This document shows, in pieces, positions 10,972 to 22,293 of a stretch of DNA of 64,000 bases (within the stretch, counting starts at the first letter, position 1; each line of letters begins with the position of its first letter). Made by a program: the position numbers and the translations under genes. A model generated the notes under the pieces. That model was not told the origin of the DNA. It made no database searches and worked only from the letters and a program-made list of their open reading frames with translations. Source of the stretch: Eutreptiella sp. 'Long Island Sound 2002' (Eukaryota > Euglenozoa > Euglenophyceae > Eutreptiales > Eutreptiaceae). The stretch covers positions 154,398,352-154,462,351 of the forward strand of contig OZ038381.1 of the NCBI GenBank assembly GCA_964036045.1, given 5' to 3'.

Positions 10972-11682
10972 AGTAAGAAAAAGTCACTGCCATGTCTTTC
11001 TTGGAGGGCTTGATCCAGGCCAAGCCCCCCTTAAAACCCTTTTGTTGATGCTAAGACTAACTTAAGTATTTTTATCACTCTTTTGAAGCTTTAAGTACAC
11101 TTTCTTAAAGTAACTAGGGTTATAACCCTAGCCCCCCATGAAGTTCACCCCTACAACTCAACTGAGCGGAGGTATCTTCCTTCATGGAGGATATACCGAA
11201 ATAAAATAGGCGTTTCATGCCTTAGGCCTTGGAGGTTAAGCCTAGTGGTCTCCCACCCCAAGACCCCTATACTCAATTGTTTCTACCACTTATTGTGGTT
11301 CTACTTTTTAACTGTTTCTGAATTCAGTTGCTTGGTGAAGTCATAAACTGTGTCCGACCTAACTCCTATGCCCCACATTCCTAACCAGCACCATTTCAAC
11401 CAAAAGAGTGCACATGAAGTGCTTGATGCTAACTTGGAGGCTAGAGTCAGGCCAGTTTTCACTTAAAATCATTTGTTTTATCCATTTGTGATGGAATCTT
11501 TGTATTTAAGCCTGCTTTGTCTATCTGCAGCCCTTCTGTGTTACACTGGATTTCAAACTATTCATTGATTCGATCCACATCCTGTTCTTGCTCTACTTGC
11601 TCCTTTTGTTTTGGGATTTCAACATCAAAAACCTGCAGGATTTCATCAAAATCTATAGGGCACTAATCAAGGACATATTTCC
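10972..11682 (+). repeat. 5' LTR of element 1
   Basis: A 711-bp terminal repeat starting AGTAAGAAAAAG and ending GGACATATTTCC, nearly identical to 21,579-22,288. The ends are AG...CT in the 3' copy rather than the usual TG...CA. It should hold the promoter and polyadenylation signals; no clear TATA box was assigned. Confidence 0.92.
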
Positions 11683-11693
11683 GGTAGCAGAGG
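11682..11693 (+). other. primer binding site, initiator tRNA-Met
   Basis: CGGTAGCAGAGG directly follows the LTR, overlapping its last base. The expected complement of an initiator tRNA-Met 3' end with an AGCAGAG acceptor stem is TGGTAGCAGAGG, so 11 of 12 bases match; element 3 keeps the leading TGG. Minus-strand DNA synthesis would start here. Confidence 0.8.
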
Positions 11694-11765
11694 CAAACCC
11701 TGAGTACCTTTCGAACCGCCTCTGAGCAGAAGCACAAGAAAAGCACACCGAAAAGCACATTGAAC

Positions 11766-13964
11766 ATGTCCACTCAACTGTCCTCCCGAACCTGGCCGAT
11801 CAGAAGTGTACAAGTCCAACTTGGCAGTGTAGCCCACCCAAAGAGTGAACCGCCACTCAGAGTAGCATGTGGGTCTCAGGAAGATCCAGACCACAGAAGG
11901 GCGAATCTAAATCCGCCCAGAACAACCCCATTAACCATGGAGACCTTAGCGGCCGATGGTGAGGACAGCCTGCAAAGGCTCCGCAGGCGAGTCGAAGCCT
12001 CCATCGCCCGGTCGGCCTGTCCGGCCTCTTCCTCTACTATTCTTGGAGGTGGTCCTGAAGATCAAGAGGACCTACGAAGGAGGATGGACGAGTTTATGCT
12101 CCACGAGGAGTACCACAAGTCCACCGTAGGAGAAGATGGAGAAATACCTCTTGATGCCCTCGGGTCGCCGCCCGAAACTGAGATGGGTTCCTTCCTTTAT
12201 TCGGGGCCATCTACAAACATGGCGGACACATCATCACTACCGAGACGACCAAGAGTAAACGAGCACCCGAGAGCATGGCATCCAGACCTGCCGACAACTT
12301 CAAGGGATCCTGAAAAGAGTCTGGATCCTCTTCACCCACAGCCCACCTATGGGGCTCTGGATCGCACGGCCGAACTTTTGGCCAAACTTCTATCCGGATC
12401 TGAAGACCCAGATGTGGCAGCTCTGTCAGAGGCTGTCAAGGCAAAATTGGGTATCACCGGAAGCTTACCCAAGCCAGCACTACTCCCACCTTCACCCGGA
12501 TTGAGCACGCTGACTGATGATTTTAAAAGATCAAGGGTGTCCAGGTTGCTACCCAAGGTCACTTGCCCCGGCCCTTTTCATCCTCGGTCTAGGACAGTCC
12601 CAATTGCCGAATTACAGGACGTGCCTGTGACTGAGACTGAGAAAAGAGGGCTGTCAGCCCTGGCACCCCTTGCCGGCGTATCTCCCCCCCCTTCAGGCCT
12701 AACCCCGGGGGGTGGGAAGATGGGCAGACCGATTGCCCAGGCGAACATCCAGCTAGAATTGCCGGAGTTCGACCCGAAAAACGTGCCCGAATGGGCAGAA
12801 GAATTTGCTGAGTTTCTTTTGCTAACTATCCAATCCCATGTGGATGTGGCCACCAAATGCTCACTGCTGAAACGCTCATGCAAAAAGAAATTGTTGCAAA
12901 AACAGGTCAAACAAATTGTGAAAACCTGCTCAACATTGGCTGAGGTACTCCAAAGACTGGAGAAAACATTCCCAGTCTATGAGACCGACCTCAGTGTGCG
13001 CACACAGATTGAGGAGCTACCTATGCTCCCTGAGTTTCCTTCCGCTGCGCGAGTCTCTGAATACGTGTGCGACCTAGAGTATCTGTTTTCACGGATGAAC
13101 GTGGGCTCGTATGGAGCCACTGAGCCCCACCTGTGGCTCATGAGTAAGATCCCCCAACGTACGTGGGATGACTGCCGTGCTACCTCTGAGAGGAAAAGCC
13201 GGACCCACTCGTACGACGAACTAGTGGACCTGCTGATTGAGCTAGCTCTTGAGAGGGAGAATGACTCCCACATGGAGAAATTCCTCAAGAAGCACTTGGG
13301 TCGAGGTGATACCCCTACCCCCGAACGTGGCGAAGGGAAGGGGCCTGAAAATCCCACTAACGCCAACCACGGAGGTGGTAAAGGAAGGGGTAACCTACGT
13401 GCTATGAATGAGGTTAAACCTGATGCAGGTACACCCCCTCTGTTCTACTGTAAATCTGTCACTGACAAGGGGGGACCATGTCATGCCCCTGACTGCGACC
13501 ACCGCAGTAGTTGTATGCTGCAGATGAAACGACAGCAGCACTCCAAAGATTGGAAAACTGTGACCCATCAGGACCATTTCAGGTGTACCATCACCTGTGG
13601 CTATTGTGGCAAACGTCGTCACTACGAGGACGAATGTCACATAAAGAAACGCGAGAGTGTTAAACTCACGCGGCAGGAGGCTGAATGCCAGAAGAACCAA
13701 ACACCCACCAGAAACCCCCAGAATGGGGATAAAGGTGGTAAAGGAGGTGGCAAGGGGGGTAGCAAGGGTGGACCCCCTAACCCCCAGAGGCGATCATCAG
13801 CGCCCGCTGCTACTCCCCCTCCTGCCGAAGGTGACCCCAAGAAGCGCCCACAGGGGGATAACGCCTCCCTTGAGGGGAATAACTCCAAGAAAAGGCGACT
13901 GGCCTGGATGGCCAAATCCCTCATGGCTGCAGGGTTGGATGTCAAATTCCCTGCTGAGGAGTAG
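11766..13964 (+). CDS. gag: Gag polyprotein of element 1 (732 aa), intact
   Basis: Structural protein that would assemble the virus-like particle and bind genomic RNA. The ATG at 11,766 is chosen because element 3 starts its Gag at the equivalent MST (52,704). The N-terminal half is Pro/Ser-rich and probably disordered. The capsid-like middle lies at about residues 325-510 and contains an FDPKNVPEWAEEFAEFLL stretch typical of retrotransposon Gag. A single CCHC zinc knuckle, CGYCGKRRHYEDEC, lies at residues 611-624 and is followed by a Gly/Lys-rich basic tail (KGGKGGGKGG), a likely RNA-binding tail. It ends in UAG, with pol continuing in the same frame. No internal stop is present, unlike in the element 3 copies. 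Confidence 0.9.
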   Translation: MSTQLSSRTWPIRSVQVQLGSVAHPKSEPPLRVACGSQEDPDHRRANLNPPRTTPLTMETLAADGEDSLQRLRRRVEASIARSACPASSSTILGGGPEDQEDLRRRMDEFMLHEEYHKSTVGEDGEIPLDALGSPPETEMGSFLYSGPSTNMADTSSLPRRPRVNEHPRAWHPDLPTTSRDPEKSLDPLHPQPTYGALDRTAELLAKLLSGSEDPDVAALSEAVKAKLGITGSLPKPALLPPSPGLSTLTDDFKRSRVSRLLPKVTCPGPFHPRSRTVPIAELQDVPVTETEKRGLSALAPLAGVSPPPSGLTPGGGKMGRPIAQANIQLELPEFDPKNVPEWAEEFAEFLLLTIQSHVDVATKCSLLKRSCKKKLLQKQVKQIVKTCSTLAEVLQRLEKTFPVYETDLSVRTQIEELPMLPEFPSAARVSEYVCDLEYLFSRMNVGSYGATEPHLWLMSKIPQRTWDDCRATSERKSRTHSYDELVDLLIELALERENDSHMEKFLKKHLGRGDTPTPERGEGKGPENPTNANHGGGKGRGNLRAMNEVKPDAGTPPLFYCKSVTDKGGPCHAPDCDHRSSCMLQMKRQQHSKDWKTVTHQDHFRCTITCGYCGKRRHYEDECHIKKRESVKLTRQEAECQKNQTPTRNPQNGDKGGKGGGKGGSKGGPPNPQRRSSAPAATPPPAEGDPKKRPQGDNASLEGNNSKKRRLAWMAKSLMAAGLDVKFPAEE

Positions 13965-13976
13965 GGGGGCGGCTCT
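13962..13976 (+). promoter_or_regulatory. candidate Gag-Pol stop-codon readthrough site
   Basis: Gag ends GCTGAGGAGTAG, and the very next codons (GGG GGC GGC ...) stay in the same frame and enter the protease domain. The same UAG-GGG-GGC-GGC arrangement is kept in both minus-strand copies at about 40,010 and 47,750. A single in-frame UAG between Gag and Pol followed by G-rich sequence recalls the gammaretroviral readthrough design; most Ty3/gypsy elements use a frameshift or one fused ORF. Readthrough itself is inferred. Confidence 0.55.
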
Positions 13977-14749
13977 GAAGAGGAGGACTTGGTTTTCTGG
14001 ATCCTCGTGAAAATTGGGGATCAAGGTTTTGAGCGGTGCTTGACACCGGTGCAACACTTTCCATCGTGGCCCGGCGCCTGCTAAAAACCTTCAAGAAAAC
14101 TAAGACCGTGGCCATAAGAGTAGGGGATGGGCGTACCATCCATTCCTTGAGGGGGGTCGATGTGACTATATGCCTGGGCGACGAAACTGTGACTCAACAC
14201 TGCAGAGTGCTGGACACCGACGCCTTTGACATCGTCATTGGTACCGACTTCCTACGAAGAAACCCCCAGGGTAAAAATGCTGTCTCTCCAGCGCCCCTAT
14301 TCTTTGCACTGCGACTTTGGCAGTGGGCTCTTCTCCGTACCTTTGGAGCTGTCAGGACGAAAAGAGTCTGGGCTGCGCTACGCATCCAAGACTAACTATC
14401 GTACTGAAAACTACCAATTGGCCCGTCACGTTCTGGAAAATGGACTGGCGGCCCATCTGGATGAGATCCAGGTGGAATTGTTTGCGATCCGACAACAGCA
14501 CATCATGCAGTTGTACTGCTCGAAACATTTGAACAACGCTTTCCGTTTCTTATGGAAAGCAATGAGCCTAGCGTATGCTAACCCTCCCTTCTCCCTGCTT
14601 GCGAAGGTTCTAACCAAAATCGCTTATGAGGGAGGAAGGGTTGTCATGTGCACCCCTGACTGGGGCTGCTCTGGTGAACACGCTTACTGGCGCCGTATGC
14701 TAGATCGAATGACCGTGGGAAGAGTGCAACTCCCCGACGGTCCTTCTAT
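13965..14749 (+). pseudogene. pol: protease and Pol linker of element 1, frameshifted
   Basis: Retropepsin-type aspartic protease that would cut Gag-Pol. The active-site LDTGAT lies at about 14,039-14,056, and the second conserved block (FDIVIGTDFL) at about 14,226-14,255. Comparison with the minus-strand copies shows a 1-base deletion just before LDTGA (about 14,030), a 1-base insertion near 14,268 (an extra G in CCCCCAGGG) and a 1-base deletion near 14,743, so three frame changes break the domain chain. A linker of about 160 residues with no known domain follows the protease. Confidence 0.85.
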
Positions 14750-17700
14750 GTGCCTGAGGACTCAGACACAGCTATGCAGGCCCCTGAGTGGGCCAGTTTC
14801 TTATCCATCGTCGATCGATCTCTCAATCCTGTACCCCAGTGTACCCTAGACCAGGTGCTACTGAAAGAGGTCATGGCCAAAAATCGTGGCCTGACTATTT
14901 CTGACCTCAAAAATCGATCTCCTGAGCACCTATCCGCCACTCTTACAGGGTCTGAATCTCCCGATGGCTATCTGGAACCTGCAGCTGTTAAGGAGGATGC
15001 TGACGACCAACTGTCTGAGATCGCCAGCACTATCCCTCCTGTTGATCCCATCTGTGTTGACCTAAAACACAGTGCCTTCCTAGCCCAGCTGTTGCTGGAG
15101 GAGGTAGATCTAGAGTCAACCTCAGAACCCACTTCCCCTGTTGGGGAACCGGTGCTACACATGCAGCCTATGCACACAGGTGAACCCGTGGCCCGGAGTC
15201 CTGATGCTCTAGCGCGGCCTACTTCTAATAACATGCCACTGTCTGAGCATGACACTCAGGAACTCCGACGGCTGTTCTACCTGAAGGCCGAAGGTATTGA
15301 GCGCCAAGAGCGGCTGCAATACCTCAGACAGACCTGGAAATCCTCCATCTGGTCTGAGGAGGACGATGATTCCTATACGCTGCCTGATCCTGAGATACCG
15401 CTAGTGTATTCTTTGCACTATGGGCAGCAATGTTCCCCTGAGTGGGACGATGGTTCTGTACCTGCCGAAACTGCTGATCGGCAGAAAAAGAAAGAACATG
15501 GAAAGAGCAACCTCCATGCTGAGGAGGATGTCGTGCAGAAAATTGAGAGTCTTAACCTTGACCCCCGACCGAAGAAACTGCTGCTAACCTATGAGGAGGT
15601 GTTCGGCGCCTTGCCGCCCCCCCTCTCTTGTAAAAAACTGGTCGAGATGGACCTGAAACTGAAACCTGAATTTGAAAAGACGCGAGTGAGGCGTCATCCC
15701 TATCCCGCTCCACAGGAACAGGTTGAAGAAATCGAGCGCCAGATCCAGGCCTGTATTGATGCTGGCCTCGTGGAGGAATATAAGAAGGGGGACTACCCCC
15801 ATCACTGCAGTCCCTGTTTCCTGGTTGCTAAACCAGGGTCGACTGCCCTACGACTGGTGGTTGACTATGGTGAGGTCAACAAGAAAACCCAGAACCACTC
15901 AGGGAGTATTCCTAACATGGAAAATACCCTGGAGCGTATTGCCAAATGCAGGTACAAGACCAAAATGGACAAACGCAGTGGTTTTTGGCAGGTAGACCTA
16001 ACCGCCGCAGCTCAGGAGCTGCTGGCTTTTGTAACCCCTAAGGGTCGTGTGTTTAAATGGAAGGTCATGCCTTTCGGGGTGGCTAATGCCCCAGCGCTCT
16101 TCCAGGAGCTAATGAACAAAATTTTGTACATACTGAGGCGCAGACCTCTAGTACAGGAGTTGATTTCTCGGGATGCAGAAATGGAGGTTCACATTGACGA
16201 CGTGAGTTTGGGTACTAATACCCAAGAGGACCATGTCCTTCTCCTCCGCGAATTTTTCATTGTTTGTCAAGACAACCATCTCCGAATCCAACTCGAAAAA
16301 TGTGAGTTCATGAAAGAGGAGATGGAATATTTGGGTTTCGATGTGGGGTATGGCTGGTGGAAACCATCCGCGTCTAAGATGCAGCCCCTACAGGACATGC
16401 AGATTCGCGATGACCCTAAGAAGGGTCTACACGACGTGAGGAGTTTTGTGGGCGCCTGTAACTTCTATAGGCGTCACATCCACAATTTTGGCTACTCCTC
16501 TGCCCCCCTCACTGACCTAATCAAGAAAACTACTCCCTGGAGGTGGACCGCCAGAGAGGAGGAGTGTTTCCAGGCGTTGAAGAAGAAAATTGCCTCCTCC
16601 AACTGCCTGAGAGTACCCCGCCCTAAGGGCAAGATAGTCCTGATCACTGATGCCAGTGATGTAGGGGGGGGTGGAACGATCCACCAATGGAAGGAGCTTA
16701 ACCCAGCTGAACTAACCCACTGCCATCATTGTACTAGTGGACTGAACCGTGATGGTTCCTTGAAACATGACTATCCTACCAGTGAGTGGCGGCTGGTGCC
16801 ACTGGGACACTGGAATTGGAAATGGAACCAAGCGCGTTCCAATTACAGCACCTATGACCAGGGACTCCTGGCAGGTATGTTGGTGCTTTCGTCACAATCC
16901 CGGCTCCTGGGATCTAACCCTATTGTCTGGCTTTGTGACCAGGAACCTGTGAAGTCTTTTCAGAAGGGCCCACCACCAGAGAAAGCAAAACTAAAGCGGT
17001 GGTGGACTTACCTGAGCCAGTTCAGGCTGACGGTTCATCATATCGCCGGTATAAAAAAGGAACTGTCTGACTATATATCGCGCAATAACTTCGATGCGCT
17101 TATAGGTGAGAGCTCTGAGGCGCTCGCCAAAGAGGCTTTCCAGCGTATGGATGTCCAACGTGACCTGTCCATGCGCACTGCTGGAATCCTGGAGGGTTGG
17201 AGCCTCACCGACTATCAGTCAGAGTATAAAGAAATTCTCCAAACCCTCAACACTGCTCTCGAACCCCGTGTCATTGACGGGCAACACTGGTATAAAAACA
17301 ACCAGTACCTCTTCTACGAGGACCGAATTGTGGTGCCTGAGGCACGACTTGATGGCTGTCTACAGTGGTCCCATCTCAGCTCAGGCCACACTGGCGCTAA
17401 TCGCTCAGTGGACTTCTTCCGTGAGTGTTTCTACTCTAGTCTAACCCTGACTGAACTGAGGTCTCGTATGCAGACCATAGTGGATGCTTGTGGCTGTAAT
17501 GCCAGCAAGCAGAGCGACAGTAGGGATAGGGGACTGATTTCCAGCTTACCCATACCCTATTGTGCTAACTCTCTTCTCTATGTGGATTTGATACACGGCC
17601 TACCACGCTTCGGCGGCTATGATAGTTGCCTGGTGGTCACCTGTGGCCTATCCCGCTTCACCCGTGTGTTCCCTTGCAATAAGAAAATCACTGGTGAGCA

Positions 17701-18690
17701 GACTGTGAAAATGTTGGTCGAACAATGATTCGAACCCTATGGGGCACCTAAGCAGGTGCACTCTGATGAAGATGTACGCATCCGCAGTGACACTGGGTGG
17801 TACAAACGAGTGCTAAATGCCCTCAACGTGGAGGTAACCACAGGTGTGCCCTATACCCACACGTCTAACCCTCTTTGTGAGAGACAGAACCGTGTGGTGG
17901 AGCAAAACCTAAGAACCCTGATGAAACAGGAGCGTACCAAAGACTGGGTACGCCTAGTGCCCTGGGCAGTGCTGACCATGAACTCACAGCGGACCTCTTC
18001 TACGGGTTTCACCCGCCACGAACTGTTCCAGCGAGGACGACCTGCTTGGTTCTTCAAAACCCCCTTTCCTGAGGACTTCAAGAGCCCTGTGGGAGATTGG
18101 CTGGAACACAAGCAGTCTATGGCTAATGAGGCTGGGACTAACCTGAGACATATCCGTGAACGTGAACTGAGCCGGCAGAACCGCCTACGGCGACCTGCCA
18201 GCTTCAAGGTTGGTGACCTTGTTTTGGTTCACCATTCACGCCTACCCTCCTGGCCCCGCAGCTGCCTACAGGACCCTTATTTTGTACCCTATCGTATCAT
18301 CAGGATAGATGGATCCAGGATCCATGTCAGGTGCAGTCCACGTCTAGTTGGTGAACTGCTGTGTGCACCTAAACAGTTGAGGCACTATCACTCCCCTGAC
18401 GATTTGTCCTGGGATGAGTGGCGCCTCAGCGACAGTGAGGTCGACCGTATTGACCCAGAGAACGCCGCCAGCCCAGAGGAGGCAGACGAACTCGAAGAGA
18501 TGAATGCCGATGAGATGGCACTCGATGGTTACTACGTGGTTGCAGGTATTGCTCGCCACGAGTATAAATAGGGCTGGAAATTCCTAACCCTGTGGGATGG
18601 CTATGGGTTATCTGAGGCAACCCTGGGAACCCATGTCAGCCTTCATACAGCCAGATGGGAGTATCAACCCCATCTTACGCTCCTAACTAA
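14750..18690 (+). pseudogene. pol: RT - RNase H - integrase - chromodomain of element 1
   Basis: The main frame runs from 14,750 to a TGA at 17,726-17,728. Reverse transcriptase covers about residues 290-560, with VHIDD at 480-484 as the catalytic YxDD equivalent. RNase H has TDAS (D634) and CDQEP (D730), but the middle acidic residue is lost: YDQG (G705) where element 3 has YDQE. Integrase has a His/Cys-rich N-terminus and D946; its core continues after the nonsense codon, with HSDED and CERQNR supplying the remaining acidic residues. Element 3 has TGG at the position of that stop. A second nonsense codon (TAG at about 18,569) and a 1-base insertion (GACC to ACCC, about 18,625) break the C-terminal chromodomain (GYYVVAG ... 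WDGYGLSEAT). The chromodomain probably guided integration to particular chromatin. Confidence 0.9.
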
Positions 18691-18823
18691 CCCGTGCTGA
18701 GACTCTGTCCCAGGGTAAAAAGAAAAACTAACTTCCCTGTGTCAGTCTACTGACTGTGTTCTAACCTTACAGGTGCAGTGAGCACTCTTGTGCAGACGTG
18801 CCTGTGTATGGGTGTAAGAGCAG

Positions 18824-19126
18824 TTGTCACATTTGCTCGCATTGCATCGCAGGACAGGACCGTTAGCCCCCCGTGACAACCACTCCCTGGCCGAAGGCCA
18901 TTGGTTTTTCACACACCACTGCTTACTGAGCACTGCACTGACCCTGTCGGTGCCCTGCAGTCCCATGCCTATGGTTTCCAGCGTGGACCAGGTGGCCGCT
19001 TATCAGGTTTGCAGCCACCCAGCGAGTGTATGCCTTGTTGACCATGTGTTGCAAGGGGACTGCGCTGATGTAATGACCTTGGGGAGCCAACAAAGAACGG
19101 TGGCTTACTACACCAGGGGGGAATGA
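18824..19126 (+). CDS. accessory ORF downstream of pol, element 1
   Basis: A 100-codon frame in the 3' region whose protein is shared with element 3 (34,669-35,214, 181 codons). Matching blocks include APRD.H.LAEGH, VPCSPMPMV and AYQVCSHPASVCLV. Element 1 stops at TGA (19,124-19,126), where element 3 has CGA and continues. Conservation may simply reflect shared DNA ancestry, so its being a real gene is unproven. No membrane segment or known envelope-like domain is visible. Confidence 0.35.
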   Translation: MSHLLALHRRTGPLAPRDNHSLAEGHWFFTHHCLLSTALTLSVPCSPMPMVSSVDQVAAYQVCSHPASVCLVDHVLQGDCADVMTLGSQQRTVAYYTRGE

Positions 19127-21249
19127 CAAGCAAGGTGTTATGGGGCAAGGTGCGTCTTCCCTCCTTGGGGACAAGCGAGCCCACAGTTAGGACCCCTGAC
19201 TGGTCCAGATCCAAGGGGTTCTACCCTTCCTTACGCGGTTTACCATACCCCTAAGTGTGCTACGTATGTCTGTGTGTGTCTCACGTCTCTCCCCGGCGTG
19301 GCTCCCGGAGACCGGGCTTCGCTGACGTCAGACCGAAGGTCCTAATCAGGTACTATTACCACTCCTATGGCGCCCAATTTCTGTGCTGGCGCCTATCCTT
19401 GGGGGAAGACGGCAAAAGCCCTACCTACTAGAGGGGAGGGGTGGCCAAGTGTGCTAAGGGCATAGAAAACGCCCATTTTTGCTAAAGGCCTAAAGCTAAC
19501 GCACTCCCCTGCCCACGAGGAAAAGCACGCGGGACAGGAGACTCCACTACACTACACTCACTAACGCCAGCACGGGCCTTCGAAGGCAGGGTGACCACTC
19601 ATCACTTGCACTCAACTCCTGCCAGGCCTGCTGACCCTAACACCTACACACGCTACTTGGAGTTGCTGTCAAACATGTCAGGGGTCCTACTGACCCTCCT
19701 GTGAGAAAGCAAGAGAACACAGCGCTACTAAGCGACTGTGGCCTAACAGGGACGCCACTACGCGTTTTTTCTGTCAGGGCTTGGAGGGATGGAGTGCTCA
19801 GTGTGCGTGCACAGCGTGCATGGCGGTGAAGTCGGACTGCACTCACTGCAGTTATTTGTTTGTGTGATCAGCGCAGCATATTATAGCGCTGCTCAAGGGG
19901 ACTGCACCAATCGCCCTTACCTTCCCACCTGTAAAGCAAAGGCAGATGGTCTCGGTTTGCGGCTGAGGAACCAAGACTACCTCCACGTATTATACGCTTC
20001 TCAGGTAGCCCTATAATACGCTGTCCTCAAACCCAGGTGCAAGCAAGCAAGCTTAAGGAACTCCACCTGTTCTCTTATAGAACGTGGGGTGGCGTGCCTG
20101 GGTAGCCTAAACAAGAGTTGTACCGTGCGCATTTCGCGTGGCCTACCCTTTAATGCGTCACATGCATGCACAGGTATGCACTGGGTTTCCAATTCCTCCT
20201 TCTCTTACCTAATCTTACTCAACATAACCAATCAAAGCGTGACTCAACCAGGAGGTGAGCTCCTCCTGGGCTTACCTACCTTACTCACCACGCATCATGT
20301 CAATGCCGAGGAATACACGAGCGCAAAACAACCCTACGCGCTTAAACAAACCTACGGCGAACTATAAACCACCCTAAGCGATTAATGCACTGTGTGTCAT
20401 GCATGCTTCCCTTGTCTTGTTTCCTGCAGAAAGAGGAGAGAGAGTGGCGCACTGCACAGCGCAAAACAAGCCTAAGCGTTTTAAGCAACCCTATGTTAGC
20501 GCTACGTCAACACGGACACGAGCAAGCACTTTCTTTTCTTACCTGTGAAGAGAGAACAAGGGTGAAATGGGGCACAGGGAAAGCGACACAGCGTGTGAAT
20601 GCCTCAATTAGGCACATGCATCGCGAGCACAGCGCATATTCTAACCCTACGTGCGCGCTGCGCGCTCCATTCGCATCACATACCTTTCATTCCTGTTTTG
20701 ACCTGTGCAGAGCAAAGGAGAGGAGCACCCGAACCCCCAACGAACACAGCGGTGACAACCCAAACGTTTTAACGAGGCAACCAACACGAACGCAATGTAT
20801 GCAAGTAAAATGACACTGGCATACCTGAGAGGTGGGTTGTCCACCTGCTCTGTGGTGTGGGTTGATTTTCGATACTTTTCCCTAAAGTTTATAAAGCTTT
20901 TGATGCAACTGTGCAAAAATTCCCTTTAGAACTTTAAAAACTACGGCTCATACCTTCTTTTTCAAGAGCCGTTTACGCTTGCGCAACCCTTTTTCTGGAG
21001 CCCGCTTCTGTTGTGCTTGTTTGCGACTTTAAGTTTTGATGTAAAAATGACGATTTCTCGAGTTGTTTCGTTGATTTTTAGCGATTTGACTTCTTAAATC
21101 GCTACAGCTTTCGCTAAACCACAGGATTCACTCCCTGTTGGTTTCATTTTCTAATTTTTTTAGCTCCTGGAGATTTGTGTCTCCCATTGGGAGTATTGCT
21201 CCGCCCTGGCCCTTAGTCAGGACGTTTACTGAAATGCTGTTTATGCAGC
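19127..21249 (+). other. long non-coding 3' region of element 1
   Basis: About 2.1 kb between the accessory ORF and the tRNA-like module with no sustained coding. It is alignable throughout with element 3 (32,720-34,660, minus strand) and in pieces with element 2 (25,320-26,760). It contains many GCGCTGTG/CACAGCGC and CTAAGCGTTTTAAGCAACC-type short motifs. A 3' region this long is unusual for a Ty3/gypsy element. Confidence 0.7.
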
Positions 21250-21345
21250 GATAGCCGTCCGCCTTAGAGCGTTGGACTGTACCCTAGTGGGCAAGCATGT
21301 GTGCTCTAGGGAGGGAGTCCTGGGTTCAAACCCCACTACCCCCAA
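21250..21345 (+). other. tRNA-like / Pol III B-box module in the 3' region
   Basis: The segment GTCCGCCTTAGAGCGTTGGA ... AGTCCTGGGTTCAAACCCCACTACC resembles a tRNA 3' half: GGGTTCAAACCC matches the Pol III B-box and T-loop, and an A-box-like TTAGAGCGTTGG lies about 60 bases upstream. No acceptor stem closes it, so it is not a functional tRNA. Element 3 has the same module with a perfect GGTTCGAACCC (about 32,630, minus strand). It may be a captured tRNA or SINE fragment. Confidence 0.5.
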
Positions 21346-21570
21346 ATTTTTACCAAAGGTTTTTGTCGCACGCCAGCGATTTTTGTGGAATGCCCCAACG
21401 AAGGGACATCATTCACGGTACATTACACTGTTTTTCAAGGGTACCTACAGTGTGATAGGCTTCTATGAACTGATGAGACTGTTTCTGGTAGGTTTCTGCA
21501 TTTTCTGAGGTAATTTTGGGAATATTTGAGCCTTTTTCCTTGGTCCCACTAGCTTGATCAACTAGTACTC

Positions 21571-21578
21571 CAGGGGGG
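21571..21578 (+). other. polypurine tract of element 1
   Basis: The purine run AGGGGGG directly precedes the 3' LTR. It is the expected RNase H-resistant primer for plus-strand synthesis. Element 3 has the equivalent G-run at 32,381-32,389 (minus strand). Confidence 0.8.
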
Positions 21579-22288
21579 AGTAAGAAAAAGTCACTGCCAT
21601 GTCTTTCTTGGAGGGCTTGATCCAGGCCAAGCCCCCCTTAAAACCTTTTGTTGATGCTAAGACTAACTTAACTATTTTTATCACTCTTTTGAAGCTTTAA
21701 GGACACTTTCTCAAAGTAACTAGGGTTATAACCCTAGCCCCCCAAGAAGTTCACCCCTACCACTCAACTGAGCGGAGGTATCTTCCTTCATGGAGGATAT
21801 ACCGAAATAAAATAGGCATTTCATGCCTTAGGCCTTGGAGGTTAAGCCTAGTGGTCTCCCACCCCAAGACCCCTATACTCAATTGTTTCTACCACTTATT
21901 GTGGTTCTACTTTTTAACTGTTTCTGAATTCAGTTGCTTGGTGAAGTCATAATCTGTTTCCGGCCTAACTCCTATGCCCCACATTCCTAACTAGCACCAT
22001 TTCACCCAAAAGAGTGCACATGAAGTGCTTGATGCTAACTTCGAGGCTAGAGTCAGGCCAGTTTTCACTTAAAATCATTTGTTTTATCCATTTGTGATTG
22101 AATCTTTGTATTTAAGCCTGCTTTGTCTATCTGCAGCCCTTCTGTGTTACACTGGATTTCAAACCATTCATTGATTCGATCCACAACCTGGTCTTGCTCT
22201 ACTTCCTCCTTTGGTTTTGGGATTTCAACATCAAAAACCTGCAGGATTTCATCAAAATCTATAGGGCACTAATCAAGGACATCTTTCT
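21579..22288 (+). repeat. 3' LTR of element 1
   Basis: A 710-bp copy of the 5' LTR ending GGACATCTTTCT, followed by the target duplication CGGAA at 22,289-22,293. It keeps the consensus 3' end that is mutated in the 5' copy. Confidence 0.93.
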
Positions 22289-22293
22289 CGGAA

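Larger units (their letters stand above)
10972..22288 (+). mobile_element. element 1: complete 11.3-kb Ty3/gypsy chromovirus
   Basis: All structural parts are present in order: 5' LTR, tRNA-iMet primer site, gag, protease, RT, RNase H, integrase, chromodomain, a 2.9-kb 3' region, polypurine tract, 3' LTR, and matching 5-bp target duplications. The order PR-RT-RH-IN with a terminal chromodomain defines a Metaviridae chromovirus. The two LTRs differ at roughly 20 of 710 positions by eye (about 97% identity), so the insertion is not very recent. Pol carries at least three frameshifts and two nonsense codons, so the copy is no longer autonomous. Elements 2 and 3 on the minus strand are relatives. 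Confidence 0.93.

Noticed and set aside
21250-21345. Functional tRNA gene
   Set aside because: B-box present, but no acceptor stem, imperfect T-stem and no clear anticodon arm.
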